Shown: one piece after another, positions 17,671 through 25,825 of the stretch | Layout of the letters: every line of letters starts with the position of its first letter | Numbering within the stretch: the stretch's first letter is position 1 | Assembly: GCA_035293565.1 (NCBI GenBank) | Contig: DATGMP010000162.1 | Coordinates: 1-64,000 of the forward strand | Source: DATGMP01 sp035293565 | GTDB taxonomy: Bacteria; Pseudomonadota; Alphaproteobacteria; BOG-932; Roseiterribacteraceae | DNA length: 64,000 bases | Direction of reading: 5' to 3' | The notes under the pieces: model-generated | Database searches by the model: none | What the model was told of the DNA's origin: nothing | Seen by the model: only the letters and a program-made list of their open reading frames with translations | Made by a program: the position numbers and the translations under genes

Positions 17671-17897
17671 GCTGCCGATTCTGGCTGCTTGCTCTGTTCC
17701 CAGATTTTGCGGGCCGCGTCCTCGCTGCCGGTATGCAGCTTGCCGCTCTTCACCTCGTAGATACGCCAGATGTTCACGTCGTATCGTGCGGCGATGCGGT
17801 TCTTGTACTCGCCGCGCCAGATCGAAAGCCAAATCTGGACGGCTTCATCAAACGTCAGCCGATGGCTCGGCGGACGCGGGTCTAGGGAATTACTCAT
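17667..17897 (-). CDS. Small HTH-like protein, transposon cargo
   Basis: 76 residues with a strong AAAGGAG site before the ATG at 17897. The core LTFDEAVQIWLSIWRGEYKN followed by RIAARYDVNIWRIYEVKSGK reads like a short helix-turn-helix module in which a DNA-reading helix follows RIAARYDV. Similar small modules occur in phages and plasmids. It converges with the 51-residue ORF, overlapping by 4 bases. Confidence 0.65.
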   Translation of the reverse strand: MSNSLDPRPPSHRLTFDEAVQIWLSIWRGEYKNRIAARYDVNIWRIYEVKSGKLHTGSEDAARKIWEQSKQPESAA

Positions 17898-18296
17898 CGT
17901 GCTTGCTCTCCTTTGAGCAAAGAGCAAGCCGCTTGACGATAGGCGCGAGTTCGCCCACAGTGCGTTTGCGATCAATCGCACTGTCCCGCGCGGCTTGCAC
18001 CATTGCGGGACGCTCCAAGAAGTTCCGAGCCGGCGCGTGTGGCTACGCTGCCGGCTCATCCTTTCAGAGCGGTCTGCAATCACCGTCTGATGAAGTTGAT
18101 CGCGCGTCAAGCGCGCAGAATCTAAATTCAATGAAATCAATGGGTTGTATGCGCGATAAATCGCGCATTGTACCGGCGTCTGTTCGAGATATACAACAGA
18201 ATATATCGTAACTTATTGATATTAAATAGGTTTTAGGCGACTCGGCCAAACTCAAAATCCGCCGATTCGCTGCAATGCACAAATATTGAGGGAAGA

Positions 18297-18476
18297 ATGA
18301 CAAGAGCCAATGCGGAGCGCCATCGACCGGATGTGAGCGATTGCTTCGTCGCCGGGATGCCGCTCAGGGAAGCGCTAAGCCTGATGAGAGAGATCGATCT
18401 TCACCCGGAAACGCCTCCCGAAGCGTGGTGGCATCGCCTTACTTGCTATGGGCAACCATCTCCAATCCCGCAATAA
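18297..18476 (+). CDS. 59-residue hypothetical protein, transposon cargo
   Basis: ATG at 18297 preceded by GAGGGAAGA, stop TAA at 18474-18476. It begins MTRANAERHRPDVSDCF and has a helical middle (LREALSLMREIDLHPETPPE) with a WWHRL motif. An AT-rich region with promoter-like sequence (18190-18240) lies upstream. It converges with and overlaps the minus-strand 60-residue ORF by 38 bases. Confidence 0.5.
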   Translation: MTRANAERHRPDVSDCFVAGMPLREALSLMREIDLHPETPPEAWWHRLTCYGQPSPIPQ

Positions 18477-18621
18477 CGCGATCGAGCTTCTTGTCGATTT
18501 GCCCCATATGGTAGGCGATGTATTCGAGCGCGTTTGCGACGCGGTGCTCTGCCGTCGGTGCCGGCTGGCCCGGCAAGAAATCTGCCTCCATGAATGCCTT
18601 GGTTTTGTCCTTGTCCGCCAT
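18439..18621 (-). CDS. 60-residue hypothetical protein, transposon cargo
   Basis: Starts at 18621 directly after GGAGGGAAGAG, one of the best ribosome binding sites in the element. The product is amphipathic: FLPGQPAPTAEHRVANALEY then AYHMGQIDKKLDRVIAGLEM, which suggests a short coiled-coil helix. No known family. It lies just inside the right terminal repeat. Confidence 0.6.
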   Translation of the reverse strand: MADKDKTKAFMEADFLPGQPAPTAEHRVANALEYIAYHMGQIDKKLDRVIAGLEMVAHSK

Positions 18622-18671
18622 CTCTTCCCTCCGCAGATTAACGCGGAGATGGGGATACCACAGAATGGGTC

Positions 18672-18695
18672 TGTGGCGTCAAGTATATAATTGCC
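18672..18695 (-). repeat. Right terminal inverted repeat of the IS1595-type transposon
   Basis: Complementary to 15601-15624 with one mismatch. It is followed by the second copy of the target duplication, TAACTTCG (18696-18703). Confidence 0.9.
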
Positions 18696-19488
18696 TAACT
18701 TCGCCATCGTTCGAACGAAGATCACGCCCGAGTTTCAGGCGGTCACTGCGGTGATTCGCACCTTCAGTGCTGCCTACAGGAATTATTTGCCGACGATGGC
18801 TGCTTCCGCGCTTGATCGATTCCTCGAGCGTGATTGGTTCTCCACAGAACCGACTCTGATAAATACCAACCTGGTATCGGTGGCGGCATTGGAGACATTC
18901 CGTTCGGAATTCGAGTACTTAATACATGACACAGAGCTGGAAGCACGCAACCGGATCGAACTCGCCTTCGAACACCTGCGCCGGCAGATTGCCGTTGATG
19001 AAGACATACGGGACAAGTGGCGAAAGAAGTATGGCGTAACCACCACTGGAGAGACCTCATGTGAAAAGCTTGGGGCCGTGCATCTGCTAAATCACGGCAT
19101 CTTGGCGTTCAAGATCACTGGCCAAGGTTCCGCCACGGATCTCGTTTATAATGAACCGCTGGACCTCGACTCTCCGGCCGTTCGACTCGCCGCTCGTGCA
19201 CTCGTTCTCACGGAATGGAAGGTCATTCGGAAGGCCGCAGATGCGCATACAAATGCCGATGCAGCCGTTCGCCAGACGCGAACCTATGCAGGCGGTGTCT
19301 TGGGCAACACCGAACTGACCCGGACTCGGTACATCGTGCTGGTGTCGGATCAGGAATTCGATCTACCCGGTGATTTCGAGAAAGACGGAATACGATACCG
19401 CCACATCGAAATCCCGCTGTGCCCGCTCTCGCCGTCTGTTGCCGCTCGAAAAGGTGCCGCGACGGCGGCCCGCAAGGACAAAAGGTAA
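18696..19488 (+). pseudogene. 3' part of the hypothetical gene split by the transposon
   Basis: The open frame continues from the target duplication (NFAIVRTKITPEF) to 19488, about 264 residues. It has a helical first half with SALDRFLERDWFSTEPTLIN and a basic C-terminus (AARKGAATAARKDKR). A TTG at 18691 could start translation of the truncated form, but those bases belong to the transposon end. The family is not recognised. The intact gene would be about 300 residues. Confidence 0.7.
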
Positions 19489-19534
19489 GCGGTCGTAGCT
19501 GAAACAGCGCGTGGGTCGCTCTCTCGGTGAATCT

Positions 19535-19562
19535 GCGGGCGGCGGCGCATGCCGCCGCCCGC
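19535..19562. terminator. Hairpin between convergent genes
   Basis: A 12-bp perfect GC-rich stem (GCGGGCGGCGGC / GCCGCCGCCCGC) with a 4-base loop lies between the convergent ends of the split gene and the parB-like gene. T-runs are short on both sides. Confidence 0.6.
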
Positions 19563-19568
19563 AAAATC

Positions 19569-21300
19569 TTATGATGCGGGGAACAGCGCTGCGATGCTGT
19601 TCGCCGCATCGGTGATCGCGCAGCTTCCAGTGCTATAGAGGCGGAACGGGAAAGCCATCAGGCTCGGCAGCCAGCCCTCGGCCTTGGTCCGGCCATTGGC
19701 ACCCGCGAGGCAGTCGCGGATGATCTGCTTCTGCGTCTTGGCGCGCTCCGTCACGTTGGCGTCGGCGACGCTCTTGCCGGCGATTTCGGCGAGCATGGCA
19801 TTAACCGTGGCGCGCTCTCGCGCCAACGCGAAGAACGTCTCATCCGGCTGCCACTGCGCGCGCGCATCGACCTTGAGATGCACGCCGACCGCCTCGACCA
19901 ATGCGCTCCCGGCCGCCAGCGTCTCGGCGATGACGAACGCGGCGACCCGCAAGACCTCCTCGTCCGGCATCGCGAGGAGGCGCGCGAAGACCTCGACGGT
20001 GCGATAGTCATCGCCGTTCGAGGAGGCGACCGTGTGGCGATCATCGGGCCGGGCTAGCAACGCCAGGATGGTTTGCCGCTCGGCCGCGAACGCCTGCTGC
20101 GCGGCGCTCGCCGCGACAGTCGCCGATATCTCCTCGCTACGCGCCTGCTGCGGCTCGGGCTTGACGCTCCAATGGCCGGATGACGCGACTGCATGCGCCA
20201 CCAGGAGCCGCAACGCCGTGCCCGGATGGGCGAGGAGCGCCATCCGGGCGACGGCGTGACGATGGAGTTCCAGATAGTTCTGCATGGATTTGGTCATGGC
20301 GGGCCGTGACGACGTCACCGGCGCGGCAGCACCGTCGTCTCCCTCGGCCGTCTCGCTCTTGCCGCGACGACGTGCGTCCCTGCGCGACAACCAACCCTCG
20401 TGGACTTCCACCTCGCCCCGATGCGACACGGCGATGAACACTTTGCCGCCCTTCTTCCGAGGCGTCTTCTCATGCTCCCAAGAATTGAAGTGCTGGCCGG
20501 GCGCGAGGATCAGGACCTCGCTCCAGCCCTCGGCAAGCAGCGCATCGCGCCTTGCGGCAATGGCTTCGTTCTGCTTCTGCCAGAAGAGGTCGGCATCGGC
20601 GAAATAGTTCTCTTCGCCGAAGAGGTCCGAGACGATCTGGCCGGGATAGTCCGCGATCGGGAAGAGCGCGACCTTGGTTGAGACCGACTGCCCGCCGAAG
20701 AGCCATTGCTTCAACTGGTAGCCGCGCGGCGCGCTGTGATGGGGATCGGTGAAGAGCGCGAGCCATTCCTTCTGCTGCGCCTTCGAGGCCAAGGTCAGGT
20801 GGCGGATGGTCTCGGCGTCGATCTCCTCCTTGCGATAGGCATCCCTGATCCTGGGCAGGAGGTTGCCGAGGGCGAGCCGCTGGCCGACCATGCGCTCGGT
20901 GATGCCGAAGGTGGTGGCGATCTCGGCGACCGAGCGGCCCTCCTTGGTCAACCGGACGAAGGTCTCGTATTGGCTCATCGCGTCGGGATCGAGACGGGCG
21001 ATATTCTCGATGAGCGAGGCTTCGAGCGCCGCCGCGTCGTCACCGGGCTCCATGACGGCGCAAGGCAAGGGGGCGACCTCGCCCTGCTCCTCGGCGATGG
21101 CTTGGGCGGCGGCGTAGCGCCGCCGTCCCGCGACGATCTCGAAGCGGCCGGGGCTGCCGTTCGGGCGCACCAGGAGCGGCACCAGCACGCCGCGCGCGGA
21201 TCGAGGGCAGGATGTCGGAGACATCGGGCGCCTTCCTGCCGTGGCGCATGTTGAGGGCGGAGACGGAAAGATTGCCGATCTCGATATGGGTCAATTGCAT
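19569..21300 (-). pseudogene. ParB/RepB-like protein gene with a frameshift
   Basis: The start is the ATG at 21300 (AGGAG upstream): MQLTHIEIGNLSVSALNMRH...DVSDILPSIRA. The frame then breaks near 21195-21205 in a GCGCGCG run; the rest continues in another frame as RGVLVPLLVRPNG...FEIVAGRRRYAAAQ. One missing C at the run would restore one protein of about 576 residues. It has the ParB nuclease-like fold (GRRR, ENIAR) and a helix-turn-helix (VAEIATTFGITERMVGQRLA). Members on ICEs may stabilise or regulate the element. Real mutation and sequencing error cannot be told apart. Confidence 0.85.
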
Positions 21301-21366
21301 GGTCGATGCTCCTGGCTTCGCGGGTTGCGCCATCCCGGCGCGGGTCATCCGCCCTGCGGCGGAAGA

Positions 21367-21570
21367 TCAGAAGAGGGCGAGCTGGTTGCGGGCGTTCTCG
21401 TCGAAGAGGCCGATGTCGAGAGGCTTCTGGGCCTTGCGCGGCGCCAGAGGCGCCGCCAGGCGCAGCGCGAGGCGCTCGCGCAAGGTGACGGGCCGCACGC
21501 CGGGAACGAGGAGCTGCTCGCCCTGAGCCGTCGGCTCGCTGGCGAGCGGCGAGGTGTTCCGCGTGCTCAT
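21367..21570 (-). CDS. Small hypothetical protein coupled to the antirestriction gene
   Basis: 67 residues whose ATG overlaps the upstream stop (ATGA, 21567-21570). It is rich in Leu, Arg and Pro (RPVTLRERLALRLAAPLAP) and ends LDIGLFDENARNQLALF. No membrane segment. Coupling to the ArdC-type gene, and placement before the parB-like gene, imply a role in ICE maintenance. Not a recognised family. Confidence 0.6.
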   Translation of the reverse strand: MSTRNTSPLASEPTAQGEQLLVPGVRPVTLRERLALRLAAPLAPRKAQKPLDIGLFDENARNQLALF

Positions 21571-22496
21571 GCCGCCGCCCCGATCTCAGCGTCGGGCAGG
21601 AAGGCGAGGAGGAGATCGGCGGCCTTGGAGGCAGCGCTGGCGGCGCGGAAGATGGCGCGGTTGTCCTCGCGCAGCACGTCGAGCCAGGACCCGAGGTAAT
21701 CGGCATGGCGCACGGTCGGGGTGATGCCGAGCGCGGCGCAGAGAAAGGCGCTCGCCATCTCGGCGACCAACTCCTCGCGGGCGTAGCTCTTGGAGCCAAA
21801 GCGCCCGGACTGCTCGCGGTTCAAGCGCGAGACGTGCCCCGTCCAATGGCCGAGTTCGTGAAAGCAGGTGCGGTAATAGTTGATCTGCTCGAAAAAGGCG
21901 GGCTGCGGCGGCACCTGGATGTAATCGGCGCTCGGCACATAGAAGGCGCGCTCGCCGCCAATGCGGAAATCCGCCGCCGTCGCCGCGATAAGGGCCTCGG
22001 CCCGCGGGATGATCTCGCGCTCGGGCAAGACGGGTGGGCCGGCAAGAGCGCTCTCCGGCAAGCCTTCGCACTGCGCGACGTTGAAGACGGTGAAGCGCTT
22101 GAGGAACGGCACCGCCTCGGGCTCGTCGCCATCGCGCTTGGCGCGCTCGATCTCGTCCTTGGGAATGAAGCGATCGGCATAACAGACGGTGGTTCCGCGC
22201 TCGCCCTTACGAACGTTGCCGCCCAAATCCAGCGCCTGCCGGAAGGTCAGCCACTGTTGAGAAGGGAAGCCCTTCTCGATGACCGCGCCCCAGAGGATAA
22301 GGATATTGACCCCGGAATAGCGCCGGGAGGTGGCGGCGTTCTTCGGCAAGCCCAGGCCGGCCTTGGCGCGGCCCCAGGGTTGGACCCACGGCACGCGGCC
22401 CTGCTCCAGCTCCGCGATGATCTTGTCCGTGACCTCCTGATAGAGGCTCGCCTTCTCGGCCGCGCCGGTGGTCCGCTGCCGGTTGTGCTGGCTCAT
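21567..22496 (-). CDS. ArdC-like antirestriction protein with zincin-type metalloprotease motif
   Basis: 309 residues from the ATG at 22496. The N-terminal ssDNA-binding region is of ArdC type (VTDKIIAELEQGRVPWVQPW, then NILILWG). The C-terminal zincin domain carries the metal motif HELGHWTGH near the middle of YYRTCFHELGHWTGHVSRLN and a downstream EELVAEMASAFLCA. ArdC-type proteins protect incoming single-stranded DNA from restriction after conjugation, which fits its place in the ICE backbone. The 118 open codons before the chosen start are GC-rich non-coding sequence. Confidence 0.92.
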   Translation of the reverse strand: MSQHNRQRTTGAAEKASLYQEVTDKIIAELEQGRVPWVQPWGRAKAGLGLPKNAATSRRYSGVNILILWGAVIEKGFPSQQWLTFRQALDLGGNVRKGERGTTVCYADRFIPKDEIERAKRDGDEPEAVPFLKRFTVFNVAQCEGLPESALAGPPVLPEREIIPRAEALIAATAADFRIGGERAFYVPSADYIQVPPQPAFFEQINYYRTCFHELGHWTGHVSRLNREQSGRFGSKSYAREELVAEMASAFLCAALGITPTVRHADYLGSWLDVLREDNRAIFRAASAASKAADLLLAFLPDAEIGAAA

Positions 22497-22922
22497 GCGC
22501 AAGCCCTCCGCTCCGCTTAAAACCCGCGCGCCTTTCCCCGGAAGCGGGGTGGGCGGCGAGATGCGACCGCAGAGGCCCGCCGCAAAGGCGGGCTGCACCC
22601 GAAGGGCCGGAACGAGAGTGGAGGACCCGCAGCGTAGCGGAGGGTTGCGGCACGCCGCGGCGGGCCTAGAAGGGAGCGCCGCCCACCCCGCGCCACCGGG
22701 AAAGGCAAGGACGACTCCGCCGCGAAGCGGCGGCCGCCGGAGCCCGCGCGAGCGGGCGATGCGCCAGGGATCGACACCCGGAGGGCCGAGACCCGCAGGG
22801 GCTCGATTCATGAGAGCCCGGCGCGCGCCGTCAGGCGCGCGGGCGCCCATCAGTGACCGTTAGCGAATGCTGCTCGAGGCGCCAGGACAAAGGATGGTGA
22901 CTATCCTTGTCGATATGACGGG
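22497..22922. other. GC-rich non-coding region upstream of the ArdC-like gene
   Basis: No gene seen in 426 bases. It contains the CCCGAAGGGCCG motif (near 22,599) followed by AGTGGAGGACCCG, shared in order with 15,055-15,090, and several short GC palindromes. Promoter for the ardC-parB direction is expected here but not obvious by eye. Confidence 0.45.
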
Positions 22923-23762
22923 CTATTGCGTTACGGCGCGCCGCTGTTGCGTCTGTTGCAGGAGATGGAGATATCCGCCTTTGACCATACTTTCGCCGAG
23001 GTGGATGGTCCGGCGGACGCGGCTGCGGAGGTAATCGGACCTGCTTCGCCATTCCGTCCGCGCGACGTCGTCTCCCCACAAGATGGACGCGATCTCACGA
23101 TGGCTTGCGCCTGCATGCGATGCATCAAGGGCTTGCAGGGCCATTCGCCAACGCTGTGCGCGTTGGACTGGTGGATAAAGGGAAGACGGGCAGTGGCCGA
23201 GACGTTGCAATGCCAGCAGGCGATGGAGGGCGGTGAGCTTCGGCTCGATACCATCGCATCCGGCAAGCTCGTAGCTGAGCCGCACCGGTCCATCGAGCAG
23301 GCTTCCCCGCCGCACTTCCAGTTGGATGCGATGAAGGCCGTCACCGAGCAGGACATGCTCACACCCATCGGCCATGCGCAGAACGACTGTGGGGCTAGCC
23401 AGCCGATGGATATCGAAGGCTTCATCGTCACGGCGGGCCGGGGATGCTGTGACCGGAAGAACCGCCGGGTTCACATCCGGACGCCAGAACACGGTGGCTT
23501 CGTTGGCCGGACGATCGGCGGGTTCGAACGAGAGGCAGCCCCATGCCCGCGCCGCGTTCGCGACGTCGCTCGGATCGACGACAAGGACTTTGGAACTGTG
23601 GTGTGGCTTGCGCCCGACCTCATCAATCGTCGCGGTAGTGATGTGGCGGTAGTCCGGATTTCGCCGCTGGAACTCCCACGCCCACGCTTCTCGCGTGTAG
23701 GTATGGGGCGCAGAAGTATGCCAATCGGGCCTGGCTTGATCTTCCTCCTTATCTGTCGTCAT
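22923..23762 (-). CDS. FseA-like regulator: fused DUF6499 and DUF2285 domains
   Basis: 279 residues from the ATG at 23762 (an ATG at 23789 is possible). The N-terminus has the DUF6499 pattern YTREAWAWEFQRRNPDYR. The C-terminus has the DUF2285/RovC DNA-binding pattern LHRLLALQRLG ... RWRMALQALD ... SHREIASILWG ... GGYLHLLQQ. In ICEMlSymR7A these two domains are encoded by two overlapping ORFs joined by programmed frameshifting into FseA, the activator of excision. Here they are in one frame. It probably activates the rdfS operon; this is inference from family and context. Confidence 0.8.
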   Translation of the reverse strand: MTTDKEEDQARPDWHTSAPHTYTREAWAWEFQRRNPDYRHITTATIDEVGRKPHHSSKVLVVDPSDVANAARAWGCLSFEPADRPANEATVFWRPDVNPAVLPVTASPARRDDEAFDIHRLASPTVVLRMADGCEHVLLGDGLHRIQLEVRRGSLLDGPVRLSYELAGCDGIEPKLTALHRLLALQRLGHCPSSLYPPVQRAQRWRMALQALDASHAGASHREIASILWGDDVARTEWRSRSDYLRSRVRRTIHLGESMVKGGYLHLLQQTQQRRAVTQ

Positions 23763-24101
23763 GCGCGCGGCCACCCTTGAGCGGCGCATCGCCCCTTAAA
23801 ATAGCACTGACTGCACTCATCCTGCCGACGACAGAATCTCATTCTCGCCCGCCCTCAGTCGGAGATAGCGAGCCGGTGTCGGCTCGCTGTGTGGCTGCTT
23901 TGTTTACGTTCTATTGCATCTCTTAGTTGCGAATCGTGATGTGACAAAAAAGGGACCGCCGGACCGCAAACTCTCGCTTAGCTTGTGGCGCAGAGCGGCG
24001 GCCCAGGAGGCGCTTTCAGGCGGAGTCCGGTTGATTTCGTCGCCTTGCCGATCGCACGAACGGCACTTCTGAAACTTGAGACGGCCCTCAAGGCCCGCGT
24101 G
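23763..24101. other. Non-coding region with a hairpin between the two DUF2285 genes
   Basis: No gene seen in about 340 bases. A 9-bp perfect stem (AGCGAGCCG / CGGCTCGCT, 23867-23888) with a 4-base loop could end the transcript of the stand-alone DUF2285 gene. An AT-rich stretch (23895-23950) could hold the promoter of a plus-strand or fseA-like transcript. Confidence 0.45.
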
Positions 24102-24353
24102 TCACTGACGAAGCAGGTGGCGATATCCTGTCTCGGTCATCCACCGCGCCCGGCGCAAGTGGCTTTCGACCACGTGGCGTGCCCGTTCCGGTTCTCGGAC
24201 CGGGTCGATCTCAAACACGATCCGCGCCATGTCCTCGACGCTCGCATTGTCCGCGCTTGCATCGAGCAAGCGCAGATAGATGGAGAGATGGCCCTCGTCA
24301 TAGGCGGTGATGCCGTCCGCCCATGGCACATCGTCAGCGATGTCAGGCTCCAT
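24102..24353 (-). CDS. Stand-alone DUF2285-like protein, candidate QseM-type antiactivator
   Basis: 83 residues, with GGAGGGAG about 10 bases before the ATG at 24353. It aligns by eye with the C-terminal domain of its neighbour at 22923-23762: LLDASADNASVEDMARIVF versus ALDASHAGASHREIASILW, and TGYRHLL versus GGYLHLL. In ICEMlSymR7A the small antiactivator QseM binds FseA and TraR. A free copy of the activator's own domain beside the activator gene suits such a role, but the assignment is inference and no LuxR/TraI-type genes are in view. Confidence 0.68.
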   Translation of the reverse strand: MEPDIADDVPWADGITAYDEGHLSIYLRLLDASADNASVEDMARIVFEIDPVREPERARHVVESHLRRARWMTETGYRHLLRQ

Positions 24354-24458
24354 TGGTGCTGGGCTCCCTCCCCTAACCCTTCAGCCCGGCTACTACCAGG
24401 CCATAAAGAACAAAGCCGCGCGCGAGTCATTCCCATGACCAATTCGACGCGGCTCCGG

Positions 24459-24890
24459 TCACGATCCTTCTCCGTCCCGCGCAATAGCCCTAATCAAATA
24501 GAGGAGGTGCTGACGCAGCTTCTCGCTGCGGATACGATGATAGGCGCGGGCGAGCTCCAGGGTCTCCCGCTTGGTCATGATATCGATCACCGGACCAGTT
24601 CCCGATCTGCCCCCGTTCGTTCGTTCCAGGATTGCCAGCTCTTGGGGCATATCGTCGAAGAAGAAGGCAACCGGCACGTCGAGAGCTCGGCCCAGCTGAT
24701 AGAGCGCGCTCGCACTGATGCGGTTCGCTCCGCGCTCGTATTTTTGGATCTGCTGGAACGTGAGGCCGATCGCTTGCCCCAGCTCGGTTTGGCTCATGCC
24801 GCGCAACGTCCGCCGAAGGCGTAGGCGATCTCCGACATGCCGGTCGATCGGGTGCGGTCCATCTCGGCCGACAGAACGCCTTCGCTTCAA
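24459..24890 (-). CDS. XRE-family transcriptional regulator
   Basis: 143 residues from a TTG at 24890 that overlaps the upstream stop (TTGA, 24887-24890), with GAGAGG 8-9 bases before it. The helix-turn-helix is clear: DRLRLRRTLRGMSQTELGQA then LTFQQIQKYERGANRIS, followed by ASALYQLGRALDVPVAFFFD, the usual XRE/HipB arrangement. The C-terminal half (ELARAYHRIRSEKLRQHLL) may sense a partner or dimerise. It lies in line with the DUF2285 regulators and may control them, as QseC does in R7A. Confidence 0.85.
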   Translation of the reverse strand: MKRRRSVGRDGPHPIDRHVGDRLRLRRTLRGMSQTELGQAIGLTFQQIQKYERGANRISASALYQLGRALDVPVAFFFDDMPQELAILERTNGGRSGTGPVIDIMTKRETLELARAYHRIRSEKLRQHLLYLIRAIARDGEGS

Positions 24891-25183
24891 TGAGGCGGCC
24901 TCTCGGTGTCCTCGTCCTCCCAGTCATCGAGGACCGCGCACGCCTCTTCGGTCGTCATGACGTCATAGAACCTGTCTTGCACGACGCCAACGGCGAGGCC
25001 GGCGTGCAACGCCGCCTCGCACAGGATCTGCTCGGCTTGGTCCGGCGAGCAGGCAAACAACGCCGTAAGCGTGGGCATTTCGATGCGGATGATTCCGGAC
25101 GCCGCCGCGTCGACATCGCGTCGAAGAAGCGCGCTCAGCTCGAGGAGCCAAGTAGGAGGATTAGAATGTGCGGACCAAGTCAT
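24887..25183 (-). CDS. Hypothetical protein next to two XRE regulators
   Basis: 98 residues from the ATG at 25183; the start is uncertain because no strong ribosome binding site is visible. It is acidic, with MPTLTALFACSPDQAEQILC and a C-terminus DVMTTEEACAVLDDWEDED. No membrane segment and no known fold. It shares a stop/start overlap with the downstream XRE gene, so the two are probably one unit. Confidence 0.5.
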   Translation of the reverse strand: MTWSAHSNPPTWLLELSALLRRDVDAAASGIIRIEMPTLTALFACSPDQAEQILCEAALHAGLAVGVVQDRFYDVMTTEEACAVLDDWEDEDTERPPH

Positions 25184-25266
25184 CGATCGACTTGGACTCG
25201 TGCAAGAGCGTCTGCTGCTTGCGGGGCAATAGCCGCCGTGCGTCGAGGTGACGAATAGATGTCCGG

Positions 25267-25512
25267 TCAGAGATCCTTCCTGACCAGGCGCACCCCTTCC
25301 CCTTTGCCCGACGCGTCCGGCGAAATGAATTCGATCCCCGCCTTCTCGAGTGTGGCAACGATGCGGGAGAGCGTCGTCGTCTTCGGATCGACGTCGCCTC
25401 GCTCGATATCGGCGACCGTTGTGAGGGAGAGCACCGCACGCCTGGCAAGCTCCGTCCGACTCCAGTTCAGGAGCCCTCGCGCAGCGCGGATCTGCCTTGG
25501 AGATACAAGCAT
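25267..25512 (-). CDS. Small XRE-family helix-turn-helix regulator
   Basis: 81 residues, essentially one HTH domain: VSPRQIRAARGLLNWSRTEL, ARRAVLSLTTVADIERGD, then RIVATLEKAGIEFISPD. This short XRE form is common on alphaproteobacterial mobile elements. It is divergent from the abiE pair across a 313-base AT-richer region. The ATG at 25512 has GGAG immediately before it, which is closer than ideal. Confidence 0.83.
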   Translation of the reverse strand: MLVSPRQIRAARGLLNWSRTELARRAVLSLTTVADIERGDVDPKTTTLSRIVATLEKAGIEFISPDASGKGEGVRLVRKDL

Positions 25513-25825
25513 CTCCAGGAAAGCACACCGCCGCGGGCGAAAGCGCTACTGCAAACGTACATTTACATGCTTCAGCGTATTTTTGCACGCCATTTCTACT
25601 TCGTCACCGCATGCTTTGCTAGAATCGCGCGGCGACACTGTCTCGTATGTGGGCATACAGCGCCGTCCGAGCGGAAAACGAGCCCGCGATCGAGCTCGAT
25701 TCGAGGGTATCCGCCGAGAGTTCTAGCTCTGATAAGCGCAACGACGCACCGCGGGCCGAGACCCGAAATCGATTTCACAAGGTATCTAAAAATGATACTT
25801 TAAAGATGCAATATCGGAGAGACCG
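25513..25825. promoter_or_regulatory. Divergent promoter region between the XRE gene and abiEi
   Basis: The 313 bases hold no convincing gene. Near 25554-25592 an AT-rich stretch has TGCAAAC and TTTTTGCA in inverted arrangement, a candidate operator for the small XRE protein. The abiE-side operator is listed separately. Confidence 0.45.
25779..25801. promoter_or_regulatory. Inverted repeat upstream of abiEi, candidate operator
   Basis: AAGGTATC - 7 bases - GATACTTT (7 of 8 paired) ends 24 bases before the abiEi start codon. AbiEi-type antitoxins are known to bind inverted repeats in their own promoter and repress it. Confidence 0.5.

Larger units (their letters stand above)
15601..18695. mobile_element. 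IS1595-family transposon with cargo genes
   Basis: A 3,095-bp element bounded by terminal inverted repeats. The left end GGAAATTATATACTTGACGC and the right end, read inward, GGCAATTATATACTTGACGC differ at one position and stay matched for four more bases (CACA). It is flanked by an 8-bp direct repeat TAACTTCG (15593-15600 and 18696-18703); 8-bp duplications are known for IS1595. It carries an IS1595-type transposase, a DUF3800 gene and at least four small ORFs. The inserted DNA has lower GC near its right end than the backbone. Confidence 0.92.

Noticed and set aside
22560..22810. Possible CRISPR-like array from repeated GC strings
   Set aside because: The short strings are not evenly spaced and have no constant repeat length; it is GC-rich spacer.
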